Assembly (NCBI RefSeq): GCF_003712195.1
Contig: NZ_RDSD01000008.1
Span: forward strand, 62,001-126,000
Direction of reading: 5' to 3'
From: Proteiniphilum sp. X52
GTDB lineage: Bacteria > Bacteroidota > Bacteroidia > Bacteroidales > Dysgonomonadaceae
Length of the DNA stretch: 64,000 nt
Below the pieces are notes generated by a model that was not told the DNA's origin, did not search any database, and was given only the letters and a program-made list of their open reading frames with translations. The translations under genes and the position numbers were made by a program. Below are positions 52,437-61,883 of this stretch, piece after piece; position 1 is the stretch's first letter, and every line of letters starts with the position of its first letter.

Positions 52437-52626
52437 ACGTGAATTTTTAAGACGAAAGTGATCCGAAATTTTCTGTTTGTTGTTGCTTAAAGCCTGCCTG
52501 CCAAGCAGGCCTTCATGTTTCCTATAAGATGGAGGAAAAAGATAAATGTTGCATGAGCAAAGTTAATAAAATTTAAAGAGACCCGGCCCCCTCGAATGAG
52601 CGTGTGCAATTTCGATCATTACTTAC

Positions 52627-52634
52627 TATCTTTG
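52627..52634 (+). promoter_or_regulatory. -7 box of the 52684 gene
   Basis: TATCTTTG, 49 bp before the start; no clear -33 TTTG. Confidence 0.5.
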
Positions 52635-52683
52635 CCGTATAAAACAATGTATTTGAAGTGTCTCACTAAAAACATTCTTCATC

Positions 52684-53265
52684 ATGAGAAAAATCGTATT
52701 GACAACAATCATTTTGCTTTGTATGGGTACATTACATCACGCGAGCGCTCAAAAGAAAGATTTAAAAGATATTGCTTCTTTGAGTTTCTATGGTGTTGAC
52801 TTTTCGTATGCAAAGGTTTACGGCGCAGAGGAGACTGCCCATCAATTCCTGGATGCGTTTGTAAGGATTAATGATTTATTTGAGTCGGAGCCTAAAAAGT
52901 ATAGTGCGCGCAATACGTTCGGCGTCAAGAGTGACGAGCTTTTTAACAGGCAGTTGAAGCAGGATGTGGACAATATCCCGCGCGGTGAATTATTTACGGA
53001 CGATAACAGATATGTTGTTACCGATGCCGATATTGAACAGGTGGTCGCGAAGATTGAGAAACAAGGTGACAGCCAATATGGCGCCGTGATTGTTGCCGGG
53101 TTGCTCAACAAGACGGCCAACCGCGGCACATTCACCTTCGTGGTCTTTGATCAGGATACCAAGGAGATTATCTTTCAACAAGAGACTGCCGGTAAAGCGC
53201 GTGGTTTCGGTCTTCGCAATTTTTGGGCAGGCGCGCTTCTATCAGCCATGAAAAATGTAAAATAG
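52684..53265 (+). CDS. exported hypothetical protein
   Basis: 193 residues with a signal peptide ending HHASAQ (about 1-23). The mature part contains SLSFYGVDFSYAKVYGAEET near 32 and a terminal block GFGLRNFWAGALLSAMKNVK. I have the impression of a Bacteroidales-wide secreted family of unknown function but cannot name it. Single rightward gene between two leftward transcription units. Confidence 0.72.
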   Translation: MRKIVLTTIILLCMGTLHHASAQKKDLKDIASLSFYGVDFSYAKVYGAEETAHQFLDAFVRINDLFESEPKKYSARNTFGVKSDELFNRQLKQDVDNIPRGELFTDDNRYVVTDADIEQVVAKIEKQGDSQYGAVIVAGLLNKTANRGTFTFVVFDQDTKEIIFQQETAGKARGFGLRNFWAGALLSAMKNVK

Positions 53266-53302
53266 TGTTATCGTGAAATATCGAAAATGGGCTTTCGGCA
53301 GG

Positions 53303-55846
53303 CTAAAATGCGAACCGGAAGCCTATTTTTAGGCCCTGTTTTTTTGCTCCGGGCAGATCGAGATGAGTGAAGCGGCGGAAATAATCCACGCGAAAAACCT
53401 TGAAAATATTTTCCACCCCCACACTTCCCTCCACATACACGTCGCCATGCAAAGGGTGTGCGGATTGGGGGAAGACGAACAAACCGTGAGTTTTCGCCGG
53501 ATTGTTTTTATCGGTCAGGTTACCGTAGTAACCACTGAATGTCACCACTTCACGTAACTGCAACTTTTTGATCAGCGGAATCCGGTTCAGGATCCATCCC
53601 TTCAGGAAATAACTTGTGTGCAAGGCAATATATTCATCCGATACGAATTCGAACGGTTGTATCAAGTGAAACCGGTTTTTTTCCATAAAGACGGACGGAT
53701 TCACTTCCGGACTGGCAAGCATTGGGAATGGCACCTGATTCCATACTTTCCCTGCGGAGACATAGCCGTCGATATGGCCGAACGACGACAGCCAAATCCT
53801 GTCTGAAACAGTTGCCTGTGATTGATGATAGGCATAATCACCACCTAAAAATCCACGATAGGCATATTCATGCATCAGTTTCAATTGGATGTTGTCGTTG
53901 ATGAAATTTATTTTGGCGTTGCGTCCGCCCCTGTTCGCACCATAATCCTGCATCCCCGGCGCGAATGAAATCTCGCCTCCCACTTTCGATAATGTGAAAC
54001 CGGGAATATCTATCAGTTCATTTTCGTTAACCTGTAAACGATATTCCAATGCGCCGGCAGGTGTGTCTTTGGTGTGTTTCCACCATGCTGAAACGCCCAG
54101 TCCCGACATCCAGTCGACGGTGTATGCCAGTTTATACCGGTGCTGATAACTTCGGTTGGAGATCCCGGCTGTGCCAAGCGCCACGAACAGGTTGTCTTTC
54201 AGGGCGTCGTTCATTTGCATACCCAATGAATAGAGGTCGTATTCGGTTGTGAACGATAGATCGTTGCGTGGAAACTCCTGCCAGTAGTTTTGTTTTTTTA
54301 CAAAAGAATAGCCGGCGGTAGCCGAATATTTCCACTTTTGGTCTTTGAATCCGTAGGCGCCATATCCCGAAAGAAAAATGCGGGAATGAAAATGTGCCGT
54401 GGTCATGGCGCCGAGCCGCAGGCGGTGTCCTTCGACGGGGTTGGAACCATAAAATGTCCACACCTGCCCAATGTCGATTTTACTTTTTGACTGCCGTTCG
54501 TTTGATGTTTTGATGTAGCCTGTAATGATTATTTCAAGGAATTTCTCAAATCTCCTGTACATAGGAACGTCCTGCAGTTCATCCATTAGCTTGGGTAAAT
54601 CGGATTCGACCCTTTTCAGCGCTACATGCCGGTGGTCTTGCCAGAACGCTTCATCTGTTTTTTCCGGATAAACCATCTCTCCGTTTTCAATATAGCGGTA
54701 CGAACGGACCTGATGTGCATACACTTTGGTGAGAAAATTGCTCATGGCGAAATTGGTGTATACATCTTCTTTTTCTTTTGTCCATAATCCGTTTTCCTGC
54801 AGGTTGAAATGCTGTATGACCCGTAAATTTTCGAGGAAATTGATGTTCAGGTTTCTCGGTATGGACAGGTCGACCCGCTTGATGGCAAAATGGTTATCGA
54901 TAGCAATGTAGAGATTTCCGTTGAAGCTGTAACTCTCAGGATTGAACGGGAAAAATGCCACGTTCACACATCGGATATTGTCAATTGTCAATGTGTCCTG
55001 GATAAAAAATTTGTAATAAAGCGTAGCCAATGCCGATGAGGTGGGGCTGACGAATTGATTGAGCAGGACCTCGATATTGTCATCGTAGATATCTACTTCC
55101 CGGAACACCTGCTCGAGAAAAACATCCATTGATCCGTCGTTAAATGTTTCTTCCACTCCTTCGCTTCGTCTGGCAACAATGTTTTTTTTCAGACCGCCGG
55201 AGATGTTATCGGCACGCACATTTCTCAGTATTTCACGCATCGAGAGGGTCAATACCTGTTTACCGGTGAAAATAGAAGTATCCAGATGATTCTCGATAAA
55301 TCCGAAGTTCTTCTTCAGTAAACGGTTTTCCAGTTTGAAATTATCCCAGTAAAGCGTCAACTTTTCATATTGCTCATACTCTATCCCAGGGATGTTTTTT
55401 ATTCGGTTTTGTTCTTTGTTTGCAATCACCTGCTTCATGAGTTCCACCGCCGGATTGTTTTTACGCGAATAACGCGGGTTATCGGGGCTTACCACTACCT
55501 CGGTAAGTCCGATGGTAGATGGATTGAGGCGGATCCGGATAATCTCTCCTGTGCCGATTCGCTCCGGCAATGTCTCGGTTTTCGTTTCAAAGCCAATGGA
55601 TGAAATTATAATCTTCCGGCTTCCAGATAAGTATCTCATGCTAAAATAGCCGTCGATATCCGTGGCGGTACCGATAGTGGTGTTTTCCAATTGTACCGAG
55701 GCAAACGAGACCGGCTCCCCGGTTATGCTGTCTACCACAACCCCGTGGATGAATCCGGATTGCTGTGCCTGCGACGGGAGGGATGGTACTGCAAAGCAGA
55801 AAATCAGAATGAGGAAATAGAAAATATATGTAGGAAGTAGTTTCAA
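53303..55846 (-). CDS. DUF5686 outer-membrane protein with carboxypeptidase-like domain
   Basis: 847 residues if started at TTG 55846, just before a proper signal peptide (KLLPTYIFYFLILIF...SQAQ). The only upstream ATG (55909) lies beyond the -7 box at 55899-55906 and cannot be in the message. Domain order: carboxypeptidase-regulatory-like beta domain about 35-115 (GFIHGVVVDSITGEPVSFAS), then the DUF5686 region (KNNPAVELMKQVIANKEQNR near 135) and a long barrel-like C-terminus ending GFRFAF. DUF5686 proteins are large outer-membrane proteins of unknown role, lacking a plug and TonB box. Divergent from the pigment operon. Confidence 0.85.
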   Translation of the reverse strand: MKLLPTYIFYFLILIFCFAVPSLPSQAQQSGFIHGVVVDSITGEPVSFASVQLENTTIGTATDIDGYFSMRYLSGSRKIIISSIGFETKTETLPERIGTGEIIRIRLNPSTIGLTEVVVSPDNPRYSRKNNPAVELMKQVIANKEQNRIKNIPGIEYEQYEKLTLYWDNFKLENRLLKKNFGFIENHLDTSIFTGKQVLTLSMREILRNVRADNISGGLKKNIVARRSEGVEETFNDGSMDVFLEQVFREVDIYDDNIEVLLNQFVSPTSSALATLYYKFFIQDTLTIDNIRCVNVAFFPFNPESYSFNGNLYIAIDNHFAIKRVDLSIPRNLNINFLENLRVIQHFNLQENGLWTKEKEDVYTNFAMSNFLTKVYAHQVRSYRYIENGEMVYPEKTDEAFWQDHRHVALKRVESDLPKLMDELQDVPMYRRFEKFLEIIITGYIKTSNERQSKSKIDIGQVWTFYGSNPVEGHRLRLGAMTTAHFHSRIFLSGYGAYGFKDQKWKYSATAGYSFVKKQNYWQEFPRNDLSFTTEYDLYSLGMQMNDALKDNLFVALGTAGISNRSYQHRYKLAYTVDWMSGLGVSAWWKHTKDTPAGALEYRLQVNENELIDIPGFTLSKVGGEISFAPGMQDYGANRGGRNAKINFINDNIQLKLMHEYAYRGFLGGDYAYHQSQATVSDRIWLSSFGHIDGYVSAGKVWNQVPFPMLASPEVNPSVFMEKNRFHLIQPFEFVSDEYIALHTSYFLKGWILNRIPLIKKLQLREVVTFSGYYGNLTDKNNPAKTHGLFVFPQSAHPLHGDVYVEGSVGVENIFKVFRVDYFRRFTHLDLPGAKKQGLKIGFRFAF

Positions 55847-55898
55847 AATTGAGTCAGTTTTACAAATAGGTGATGCCAGTGTGTGAAACGAGTGAGTG

Positions 55899-55906
55899 CA
55901 AAAATA
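55899..55906 (-). promoter_or_regulatory. -7 box of the DUF5686 gene
   Basis: TATTTTTG on the minus strand inside the ATG-started reading frame; transcription would start near 55892, favouring the TTG start at 55846. Confidence 0.55.
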
Positions 55907-55930
55907 CAAATTTCCTTTGTGGAATCGTTA

Positions 55931-55961
55931 TTTGACATCCCGAAAAAATTGAGTACTTTTG
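55931..55961 (+). promoter_or_regulatory. promoter of the aryl-polyene operon
   Basis: TTTG (55931-55934), exactly 19 bp, TACTTTTG (55954-55961): perfect consensus match, 24 bp before the lyase start. All following genes are rightward with gaps below about 60 bp, so it may drive the whole cluster. Confidence 0.88.
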
Positions 55962-55985
55962 TGGGCAATTAGAACTTCTTCATGT

Positions 55986-57530
55986 ATGCCGTTAAAAATT
56001 GTAGAAATAAGTGATAAAGGTGTTGATATAGATGAAATTGAGCAGTTGCTCTTTGGTGGCGCAAAAGTAGAAGTGTCATCAAAGTTAAAAGACAAGGTTA
56101 CAAAAAGTTTTCACTTCTTACAAGAATTTTCCATCGATAAAGTGATTTATGGTGTCAATACCGGCTTCGGTCCAATGGCTCAATACCACATCAAGGATGA
56201 GGAGATTAATCAGCTTCAGTATAATATCATCCGGAGTCACTCTGTAGGGACGGGGTCACCCATTGAGCCCGTTTACGTGAAATCGGCAATGATAGACCGA
56301 CTGTGCACATTTGCCCAGGGTTACTCCGGCATTCATCCCGCACTGATCCAGCTGCTGATCGATTTTATCAACTTCGATATCTGCCCTTATGTGCCCTCAC
56401 ACGGAAGCGTAGGGGCCAGCGGTGATCTGGTCCAGTTGGCACACATTGCGCTTGCACTGATCGGTGAAGGAGAAGTATTTTTCAATGGCAAATTGCATCC
56501 CACGGCTGATGTGATGAGTCAAACCGGTATAGAGCCGTTCAAGCTGCATATTCGTGAAGGACTGGCGCTCACAAACGGTACATCTATGATGACCGGCGTA
56601 GGACTGGTCAATCTCATTCTTGCCAGGAAACTGCTCCACCACGCACTCGTGGCATCAGCCATGATGAATGAAATTGCCCAATCATACGACGATTTTCTGG
56701 CACCTGAACTTAATGGTGTTAAGCGGCATAACGGCCAGGTCGAGACGGCAGCGTTTATGCGCGAGTGGCTTAAGGATAGCAAATTGCTCCGAAACCGTAA
56801 GAAAGAACTCTATAACGGTACAAAAGCTTCGCATTTCAAACAGAAAGTGCAGCCCTATTATTCGCTCAGGTGCGTGCCGCAAGTGCTCGGACCTGTGTGG
56901 GACACACTGAAAGTTGCCCGGAAAGTGATTATAGATGAACTTAATTCGGTGAGTGACAATCCCATCGTAGATTGTTCTTCGGAAAATATCTATCATGGTG
57001 GGAATTTTCATGGCGATTATATCTCTTTCGAAATGGATAAACTGAAAATCGCCGTCACCAAAATGATTATGCTGATGGAGCGTCAGCTCAACTACCTGAT
57101 GCATGATAAAGTGAATGAAATTCTTCCTCCGTTCGTCAATCTTGGCACGCTCGGACTCAACTATGGGATGCAAGCCATGCAGTTTACCGCTACCTCGACC
57201 ACAGCTGAAAACCAGACCCTTTCTTATCCGATGTATCTGCACAGCATCCCCAACAATAACGACAACCAGGATATCGTAAGTATGGGGACCAACTCTGCGT
57301 TGCTCGCCAAGACGGTTATCGAAAATGGCTTTCAGGTAATGGCAATTCATTATATGGCTATTGTTCAGGCTATTGATTGCTTGCAGGCGGTGGAGAAGTT
57401 ATCCCCAAAAAGTCAGGACATTTATCATGAAATAAGAAGTTTTTTTCCTACATTTGTGGATGATAAACCCAGATACAAAGATATTAACCGGATTGTTGAA
57501 TATCTGAAAACCAAAAGGATTGTATCATGA
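55986..57530 (+). CDS. aromatic amino acid ammonia-lyase, tyrosine ammonia-lyase-like
   Basis: 514 residues from ATG 55986 (the longer frame overlaps the promoter). The MIO-forming Ala-Ser-Gly is in GSVGASGDLVQLAH (144-146), with the catalytic tyrosine in VIYGVNTGFGPMAQY (Y55). Substrate-region SHSVGTG (about 84-90), GNFHGDYISFEMDKLKI and the NNNDNQDIVSMGTNSA block closely resemble, from memory, the Flavobacterium johnsoniae tyrosine ammonia-lyase rather than housekeeping histidine ammonia-lyase. It opens a fatty-acid-synthase-like operon, so it should supply 4-coumarate as aryl starter. No urocanate-pathway (hut) genes are near. Confidence 0.9.
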   Translation: MPLKIVEISDKGVDIDEIEQLLFGGAKVEVSSKLKDKVTKSFHFLQEFSIDKVIYGVNTGFGPMAQYHIKDEEINQLQYNIIRSHSVGTGSPIEPVYVKSAMIDRLCTFAQGYSGIHPALIQLLIDFINFDICPYVPSHGSVGASGDLVQLAHIALALIGEGEVFFNGKLHPTADVMSQTGIEPFKLHIREGLALTNGTSMMTGVGLVNLILARKLLHHALVASAMMNEIAQSYDDFLAPELNGVKRHNGQVETAAFMREWLKDSKLLRNRKKELYNGTKASHFKQKVQPYYSLRCVPQVLGPVWDTLKVARKVIIDELNSVSDNPIVDCSSENIYHGGNFHGDYISFEMDKLKIAVTKMIMLMERQLNYLMHDKVNEILPPFVNLGTLGLNYGMQAMQFTATSTTAENQTLSYPMYLHSIPNNNDNQDIVSMGTNSALLAKTVIENGFQVMAIHYMAIVQAIDCLQAVEKLSPKSQDIYHEIRSFFPTFVDDKPRYKDINRIVEYLKTKRIVS

Positions 57531-58258
57531 CAAAATATGCACTCGTAACGGGCGGAAGCCGGGGCATCGGACGGGCAATCTGCATTCGCCTGGCATCAAT
57601 GGGTTACAGCGTTTTGATTAATTATAACAACAGTCTGCGGGAAGCGGAACAGACCTTGGACGCCGTCCGTAATGCGGGTGCCGATGGCGAATTGATCCGT
57701 TTTGATGTAGCTGACCGCGAACAGGTGGAAGCAGCGCTTAATCAATGGGCAACCAATCATCCCGACCATTATATCGAAGTGCTTATCAACAATGCCGGTA
57801 TCCGTAAAGACAACCTGATGCTTTGGATGGAACCACACGAATGGGACAGCGTGATCAATGTCGGTCTTAACGGATTTTATAATATAACACACCTTTTGGT
57901 GAAGAATATGCTTGTGAAACGTTTTGGCCGGATTGTGAATATTGTATCTTTGTCCGGTATAAAAGGCATGCCGGGTCAGACAAATTACTCCGCGTCCAAA
58001 GCCGGCGTGATTGCCGGAACCAAAGCGCTTGCGCAGGAAGTGGCAAAAAAAGGAGTTACTGTGAACGCGGTGGCGCCGGGTTTCATCAAATCGGATATGA
58101 CACACGATTTGGATGAAAGCGAACTGAAAAAAATGATCCCCTGCGGAAGATTCGGGACGCCTGAAGAGGTGGCGTCCCTGGTCGGATTTCTTGTTTCCAA
58201 TGAAGCCGCTTACATCACGGGCGAAGTGATTTCAATCAACGGGGGGATTTATACGTAA
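57527..58258 (+). CDS. fabG: 3-oxoacyl-ACP reductase of the pigment cluster
   Basis: 243-residue short-chain dehydrogenase reducing beta-ketoacyl-ACP with NADPH. TGGSRGIGRAI (8-18) is the cofactor motif, NNAG near 88, catalytic Ser in IVSLSGIKG near 140 and the YxxxK pair in NYSASKAG near 153-157. Overlaps the lyase gene by 4 bp. Context makes it the ketoreductase for polyene elongation (ApeQ-like role) rather than housekeeping FabG. Confidence 0.92.
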   Translation: MTKYALVTGGSRGIGRAICIRLASMGYSVLINYNNSLREAEQTLDAVRNAGADGELIRFDVADREQVEAALNQWATNHPDHYIEVLINNAGIRKDNLMLWMEPHEWDSVINVGLNGFYNITHLLVKNMLVKRFGRIVNIVSLSGIKGMPGQTNYSASKAGVIAGTKALAQEVAKKGVTVNAVAPGFIKSDMTHDLDESELKKMIPCGRFGTPEEVASLVGFLVSNEAAYITGEVISINGGIYT

Positions 58259-58273
58259 TCGTCAATTCATTAT

Positions 58274-59494
58274 ATGAACAGAGTAGTTATCACGGGAATG
58301 GGTATTTATTCCTGTATCGGAAAAAACAAAGACGAAGTTCGTCAATCTTTATATGAAGGGAAATCGGGTATCGGGTTTGATCCAGTACGCAAAGAATTTG
58401 GCTTTCGTTCGGGCCTCACGGGTCTGCTCGAAGTGCCCGACCTGAAAACTCAACTCGACCGCCGTCAGCGTGCAGGGATTCCCGAACAGGGAAAATATGC
58501 TTACGTGGCTACTTTAGAAGCTTTTCAACAGGCAAAGATCGACAATGATTTTCTGGAAAATAATGAAGTAGGTATCCTCTACGGTAACGACAGTTCCGCT
58601 CAACCGGTTATTGAGGCCTGCGATATCATTCGTCAAAAAAGAAATACCGCGTTGGTGGGTTCAGGTTCTATCTTTCAGAGTATGAACTCTACCATCACAA
58701 TGAACTTGTCGGTTATATTTAAGTTGAAAGGGATAAATTTTACTGTGTCGGGGGCTTGCGCAAGTGGTTCGCACGCTATTGGCATAGGTTACCTGCTTAT
58801 CAAACATGGTCTTCAGGATTGCATTGTGTGCGGCGGGGCACAGGAGGTGAATCTGTTTTCCATAGGCAGTTTTGACGGGCTTTCAGCGTTTTCGGTACGC
58901 GAAGACGAACCGGCAAAAGCATCCCGCCCGTTCGATAGAAACCGCGACGGATTAGTGCCGAGCGGTGGTGGGGCCACCGTTATTCTTGAGAGTTACGAGT
59001 CGGCGGCCAGACGGGGAGCACCCATCCTTGCCGAAGTGGCGGGTTATGGGTTTTCATCCAATGGGAACCACATTTCCGTACCCAATGTGGATGGTCCGAA
59101 ACGTTCTCTGGAGATGGCGATACGCGATGCCGGCATTTCGGTTGAAGAAATCGGTTACCTCAACGCACACGCTACTTCTACGCCGGTAGGCGACCTGAAT
59201 GAGGCGAAAGCGATCGATGCCGTTTTTGGCGATCATAAACCCTATGTGGGATCTACCAAAGCGATGACCGGCCACGAGATGTGGATGGCGGGTGCGAGCG
59301 AAGTGATCTATTCGATGTTGATGATGCAAAATAATTTTATCGCTCCGACCATCAACTTTGAACAGGCAGATGATGATGCCCCGGAGCTTAACATTGCGAC
59401 AGAGACAATTCATCATTCATTCGACACTTTTCTATCGAACTCATTTGGTTTTGGAGGTACTAATTCATCGTTGGTAATCAGGAAATTCAAGTAA
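58274..59494 (+). CDS. beta-ketoacyl-ACP synthase (first of two)
   Basis: 406 residues, thiolase fold. Complete catalytic triad: Cys162 in SGACASGSHA, His299 in NAHATSTPVGD, His334 in MTGHEMWMAGA. The last motif departs from the usual GHxLGAAG of FabF, a mark of the aryl-polyene/flexirubin branch as I recall. Condenses the coumaroyl or growing polyene chain with malonyl-ACP. A second, more FabF-like synthase ends the window; such pairs are usual in these clusters. Confidence 0.9.
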   Translation: MNRVVITGMGIYSCIGKNKDEVRQSLYEGKSGIGFDPVRKEFGFRSGLTGLLEVPDLKTQLDRRQRAGIPEQGKYAYVATLEAFQQAKIDNDFLENNEVGILYGNDSSAQPVIEACDIIRQKRNTALVGSGSIFQSMNSTITMNLSVIFKLKGINFTVSGACASGSHAIGIGYLLIKHGLQDCIVCGGAQEVNLFSIGSFDGLSAFSVREDEPAKASRPFDRNRDGLVPSGGGATVILESYESAARRGAPILAEVAGYGFSSNGNHISVPNVDGPKRSLEMAIRDAGISVEEIGYLNAHATSTPVGDLNEAKAIDAVFGDHKPYVGSTKAMTGHEMWMAGASEVIYSMLMMQNNFIAPTINFEQADDDAPELNIATETIHHSFDTFLSNSFGFGGTNSSLVIRKFK

Positions 59495-59538
59495 GAAAAC
59501 GACTGATTTTAATGAACGCAATCATCTTATATTGAATC

Positions 59539-59790
59539 ATGGATAAAAAGGAACTTATCAAACTCATTAACGAAAATCTTGCAGAGGAGTTCGAAGTGGA
59601 TATCGAGACAATTACGCCCGAGGCACACCTTATGGAAACGCTCGATCTGGACAGTCTCGATCTGGTGGATATGGTAGTGCTGATAGAGCAAAATTTTCAC
59701 TTCACACCCAAAGCGACTGATTTCAGGGAAATAGCCACTTTTCAAGACTTCTATGAGTTTATAGAATCAAAAATGAATGGGCGACAATAA
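59539..59790 (+). CDS. acyl carrier protein of the pigment cluster
   Basis: 83 residues, acidic, four-helix ACP fold. Phosphopantetheine attachment serine in LDLDSLDLVDMV (Ser39). Carries the growing polyene chain. Overlaps the next gene by 14 bp. Its sequence differs from housekeeping AcpP (DSLDLVD rather than DSLDTVE). Confidence 0.93.
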   Translation: MDKKELIKLINENLAEEFEVDIETITPEAHLMETLDLDSLDLVDMVVLIEQNFHFTPKATDFREIATFQDFYEFIESKMNGRQ

Positions 59791-60682
59791 CGACAAGAAA
59801 TGGAGCGGAAAAACGCGTGGAGGCTCTTTCGGTTATGGTTTCTTTATTTTTCTGATTGACCGATTGGGAGTGCGGTTCGCGTATGTTTTTTTGGCTTTTG
59901 TCGTTGTCTATTTCATTCCTTTTGCTCCGAAAGCTACTGCGGCATCATGGTGGTACGCGCGGAATATTTTGAAGAAAGGCGCCTTTCAATCGTTCCTTTT
60001 CCTGTTTGCGAATTATTATCGTTTCGGACAGACATTGATTGATAAAGTAGCTGTCTCGGCAGGAAAAAAAGACCGGTATCAGTTTGTTTTTGATGAATCG
60101 TATTCCCGTTTTCTGGAAATTCTGAATCAGGAGAGAGGGGCTATCATGGTGAGTGCGCATGTCGGGAACTGGGAAATAGGAGCCCCTTTTTTTGATCAAT
60201 ACGGTAAGAAAATGCATATAGCCATGCTCGATGCCGAGTACCGGAAAATCAAAGAAATGCTTGAGCAGCATAGTGAAAGCCGCAACTATAACGTGCTCCC
60301 CCTTGATGAAACGGACGGATTATCGAATATCCTCCGGGCGAAAGCTATACTCGACCGTCATGAATATATCTGTTTTCAGGGTGACCGTTTTTTAGAAAAT
60401 ACACAGACTGCTGAAGTCGGGTTTCTCGGTAAAACAGCCCGTTTTCCCATTGGCCCTTTTCTGTTGGCTACACGCTTACAGGTTCCCGTAATTTTCTATT
60501 TTTCCATGCGTGAGTGGGGGATGAAATATAAATTTCATTTCCGGATAGCCGAATCTGTGCCTGGAGGTTCCGGATCAAAACCTGAATTCCGGCTTTTGGA
60601 ACAATACGTGCAAGCACTCGAAACCATTGTGCAAAGATATCCGCACCAATGGTTCAACTATTACCGGTTCTGGGGAAAATGA
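59777..60682 (+). CDS. LpxL/HtrB-like lysophospholipid acyltransferase
   Basis: 301 residues. N-terminal membrane anchor about 20-45, then the HX4E motif in VSAHVGNWEIG near 120-125, and FQGDRF near 203. The family transfers acyl chains from ACP to lipid or glycerol acceptors. In aryl-polyene clusters the equivalent (ApeD-like) is thought to attach the polyene to a membrane lipid anchor. Translationally coupled to the ACP gene. Confidence 0.88.
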   Translation: MGDNNDKKWSGKTRGGSFGYGFFIFLIDRLGVRFAYVFLAFVVVYFIPFAPKATAASWWYARNILKKGAFQSFLFLFANYYRFGQTLIDKVAVSAGKKDRYQFVFDESYSRFLEILNQERGAIMVSAHVGNWEIGAPFFDQYGKKMHIAMLDAEYRKIKEMLEQHSESRNYNVLPLDETDGLSNILRAKAILDRHEYICFQGDRFLENTQTAEVGFLGKTARFPIGPFLLATRLQVPVIFYFSMREWGMKYKFHFRIAESVPGGSGSKPEFRLLEQYVQALETIVQRYPHQWFNYYRFWGK

Positions 60683-60737
60683 GGTGAATATGATGACTAT
60701 TTTTATGAAGATTTATATTTTTCGATAATAGAAAATA

Positions 60738-61829
60738 ATGAAATTAGAAGCGCCACTAAAACAAGCTTATGAAAGCGACCATCTTACAGCCTCTGAGGCG
60801 CAACGGATGGCACATTTGATCGCATTTGCGCCGGTGGTCTTTCAGGTTGCCAGACTGATGCGCAAATTCGGAATTTTTTCGCTTTTGCGTGAGAGCGATA
60901 GCGGGCTGACTATGGATGAGGTGGCTGAACGGGTGGGAATTTCACGTTATGCGGCACAGGTCTTATTGGAGTCGTCACTTACTGCCGGAACGGTTCTGCT
61001 GAAAGATGAACGCTTTCACCTAAGTAAGACGGGTTGGTTTTTCCTTACCGATCCGATGATTGAAGTGAACATGAGCTTCAACCACGATGTGAATTATCTG
61101 GGGCTCTTTTCGCTTGAAGAAGCTTTGTTGAACGGTAAACCTGAAGGATTGAAAGTTTTTGGTGACTGGCCGACCATTTATGAAGGACTTTCGTCGCTAC
61201 CTGACCAGGTGCAGAAAAGCTGGTTCGGGTTCGATCATTTTTATTCCGACAACTCATTTCCCCAGGCGCTTGAAGTGGTTTTTGCCCATTCGCCCAAAAC
61301 GTTGCTCGACGTGGGGGGAAATACCGGTCGTTGGTCATTGCAATGTGTATATCATTCGCCCGATGTACAGGTTACCATCATGGATTTACCACAGCAGATA
61401 GGGTTGATGGAATCACAAACAGAACATCTGCCGGAGGTTGATCGTATTCACAGATATCCGGCCGATTTATTGGATACTGAAACTTCGTTTCCCGGCCCTT
61501 TTGATGCCATCTGGATGAGCCAGTTCCTGGACTGTTTTTCGGAGGAACAGGTTTTCAGCATTGTTTCCCGTGCGGCGAATTCCATGACCCGAAATACCCG
61601 CCTGTTCGTGATGGAAACATTTTGGGACCGGCAACGGTTTGAGACTTCGGCATTCTGCCTGACCCAGACCAGTGTTTATTTCACTGCCATGGCAAATGGA
61701 AACAGTAAAATGTACTATTCCGGGGATATGATGCGAATTATTGAAAAAGCCGGTCTGAAGATCGATAAGATTCATGATAATATCGGATTGGGGCATAGTA
61801 TTCTGGAATGCGTAAAGAATGAAGAATGA
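60738..61829 (+). CDS. SAM-dependent O-methyltransferase
   Basis: 363 residues: N-terminal winged-helix dimerisation domain about 25-100 (GLTMDEVAERVGISRYAAQVL), then a class I methyltransferase domain with motif I LLDVGGNTGRW near 193 and DAIWMSQFLDCF near 257. Resembles O-methyltransferases acting on phenolic hydroxyls, fitting methylation of the coumarate-derived aryl head. The 3' end runs directly into a phased heptamer array that begins within its last five codons. Confidence 0.86.
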   Translation: MKLEAPLKQAYESDHLTASEAQRMAHLIAFAPVVFQVARLMRKFGIFSLLRESDSGLTMDEVAERVGISRYAAQVLLESSLTAGTVLLKDERFHLSKTGWFFLTDPMIEVNMSFNHDVNYLGLFSLEEALLNGKPEGLKVFGDWPTIYEGLSSLPDQVQKSWFGFDHFYSDNSFPQALEVVFAHSPKTLLDVGGNTGRWSLQCVYHSPDVQVTIMDLPQQIGLMESQTEHLPEVDRIHRYPADLLDTETSFPGPFDAIWMSQFLDCFSEEQVFSIVSRAANSMTRNTRLFVMETFWDRQRFETSAFCLTQTSVYFTAMANGNSKMYYSGDMMRIIEKAGLKIDKIHDNIGLGHSILECVKNEE

Positions 61830-61883
61830 AGAATGAAGAGTGAAGAATTAAAAATTAAAAATTAAAAATTAAAAATTAAAAGT
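61814..61883. repeat. ten phased heptamers switching from GAAGAAT to TAAAAAT type
   Basis: Five GAAGAAT-type units (61814-61848) start inside the end of the methyltransferase gene, then five TAAAAAT-type units (61849-61883) continue in register to the GTG start of the next gene (61882). No base is out of phase. Confidence 0.9.

Noticed and set aside
52492-52510. GCCTGC/GCAGGC hairpin as a regulatory site
   Set aside because: Short single hairpin without a T tract or neighbouring signal; nothing more to say.
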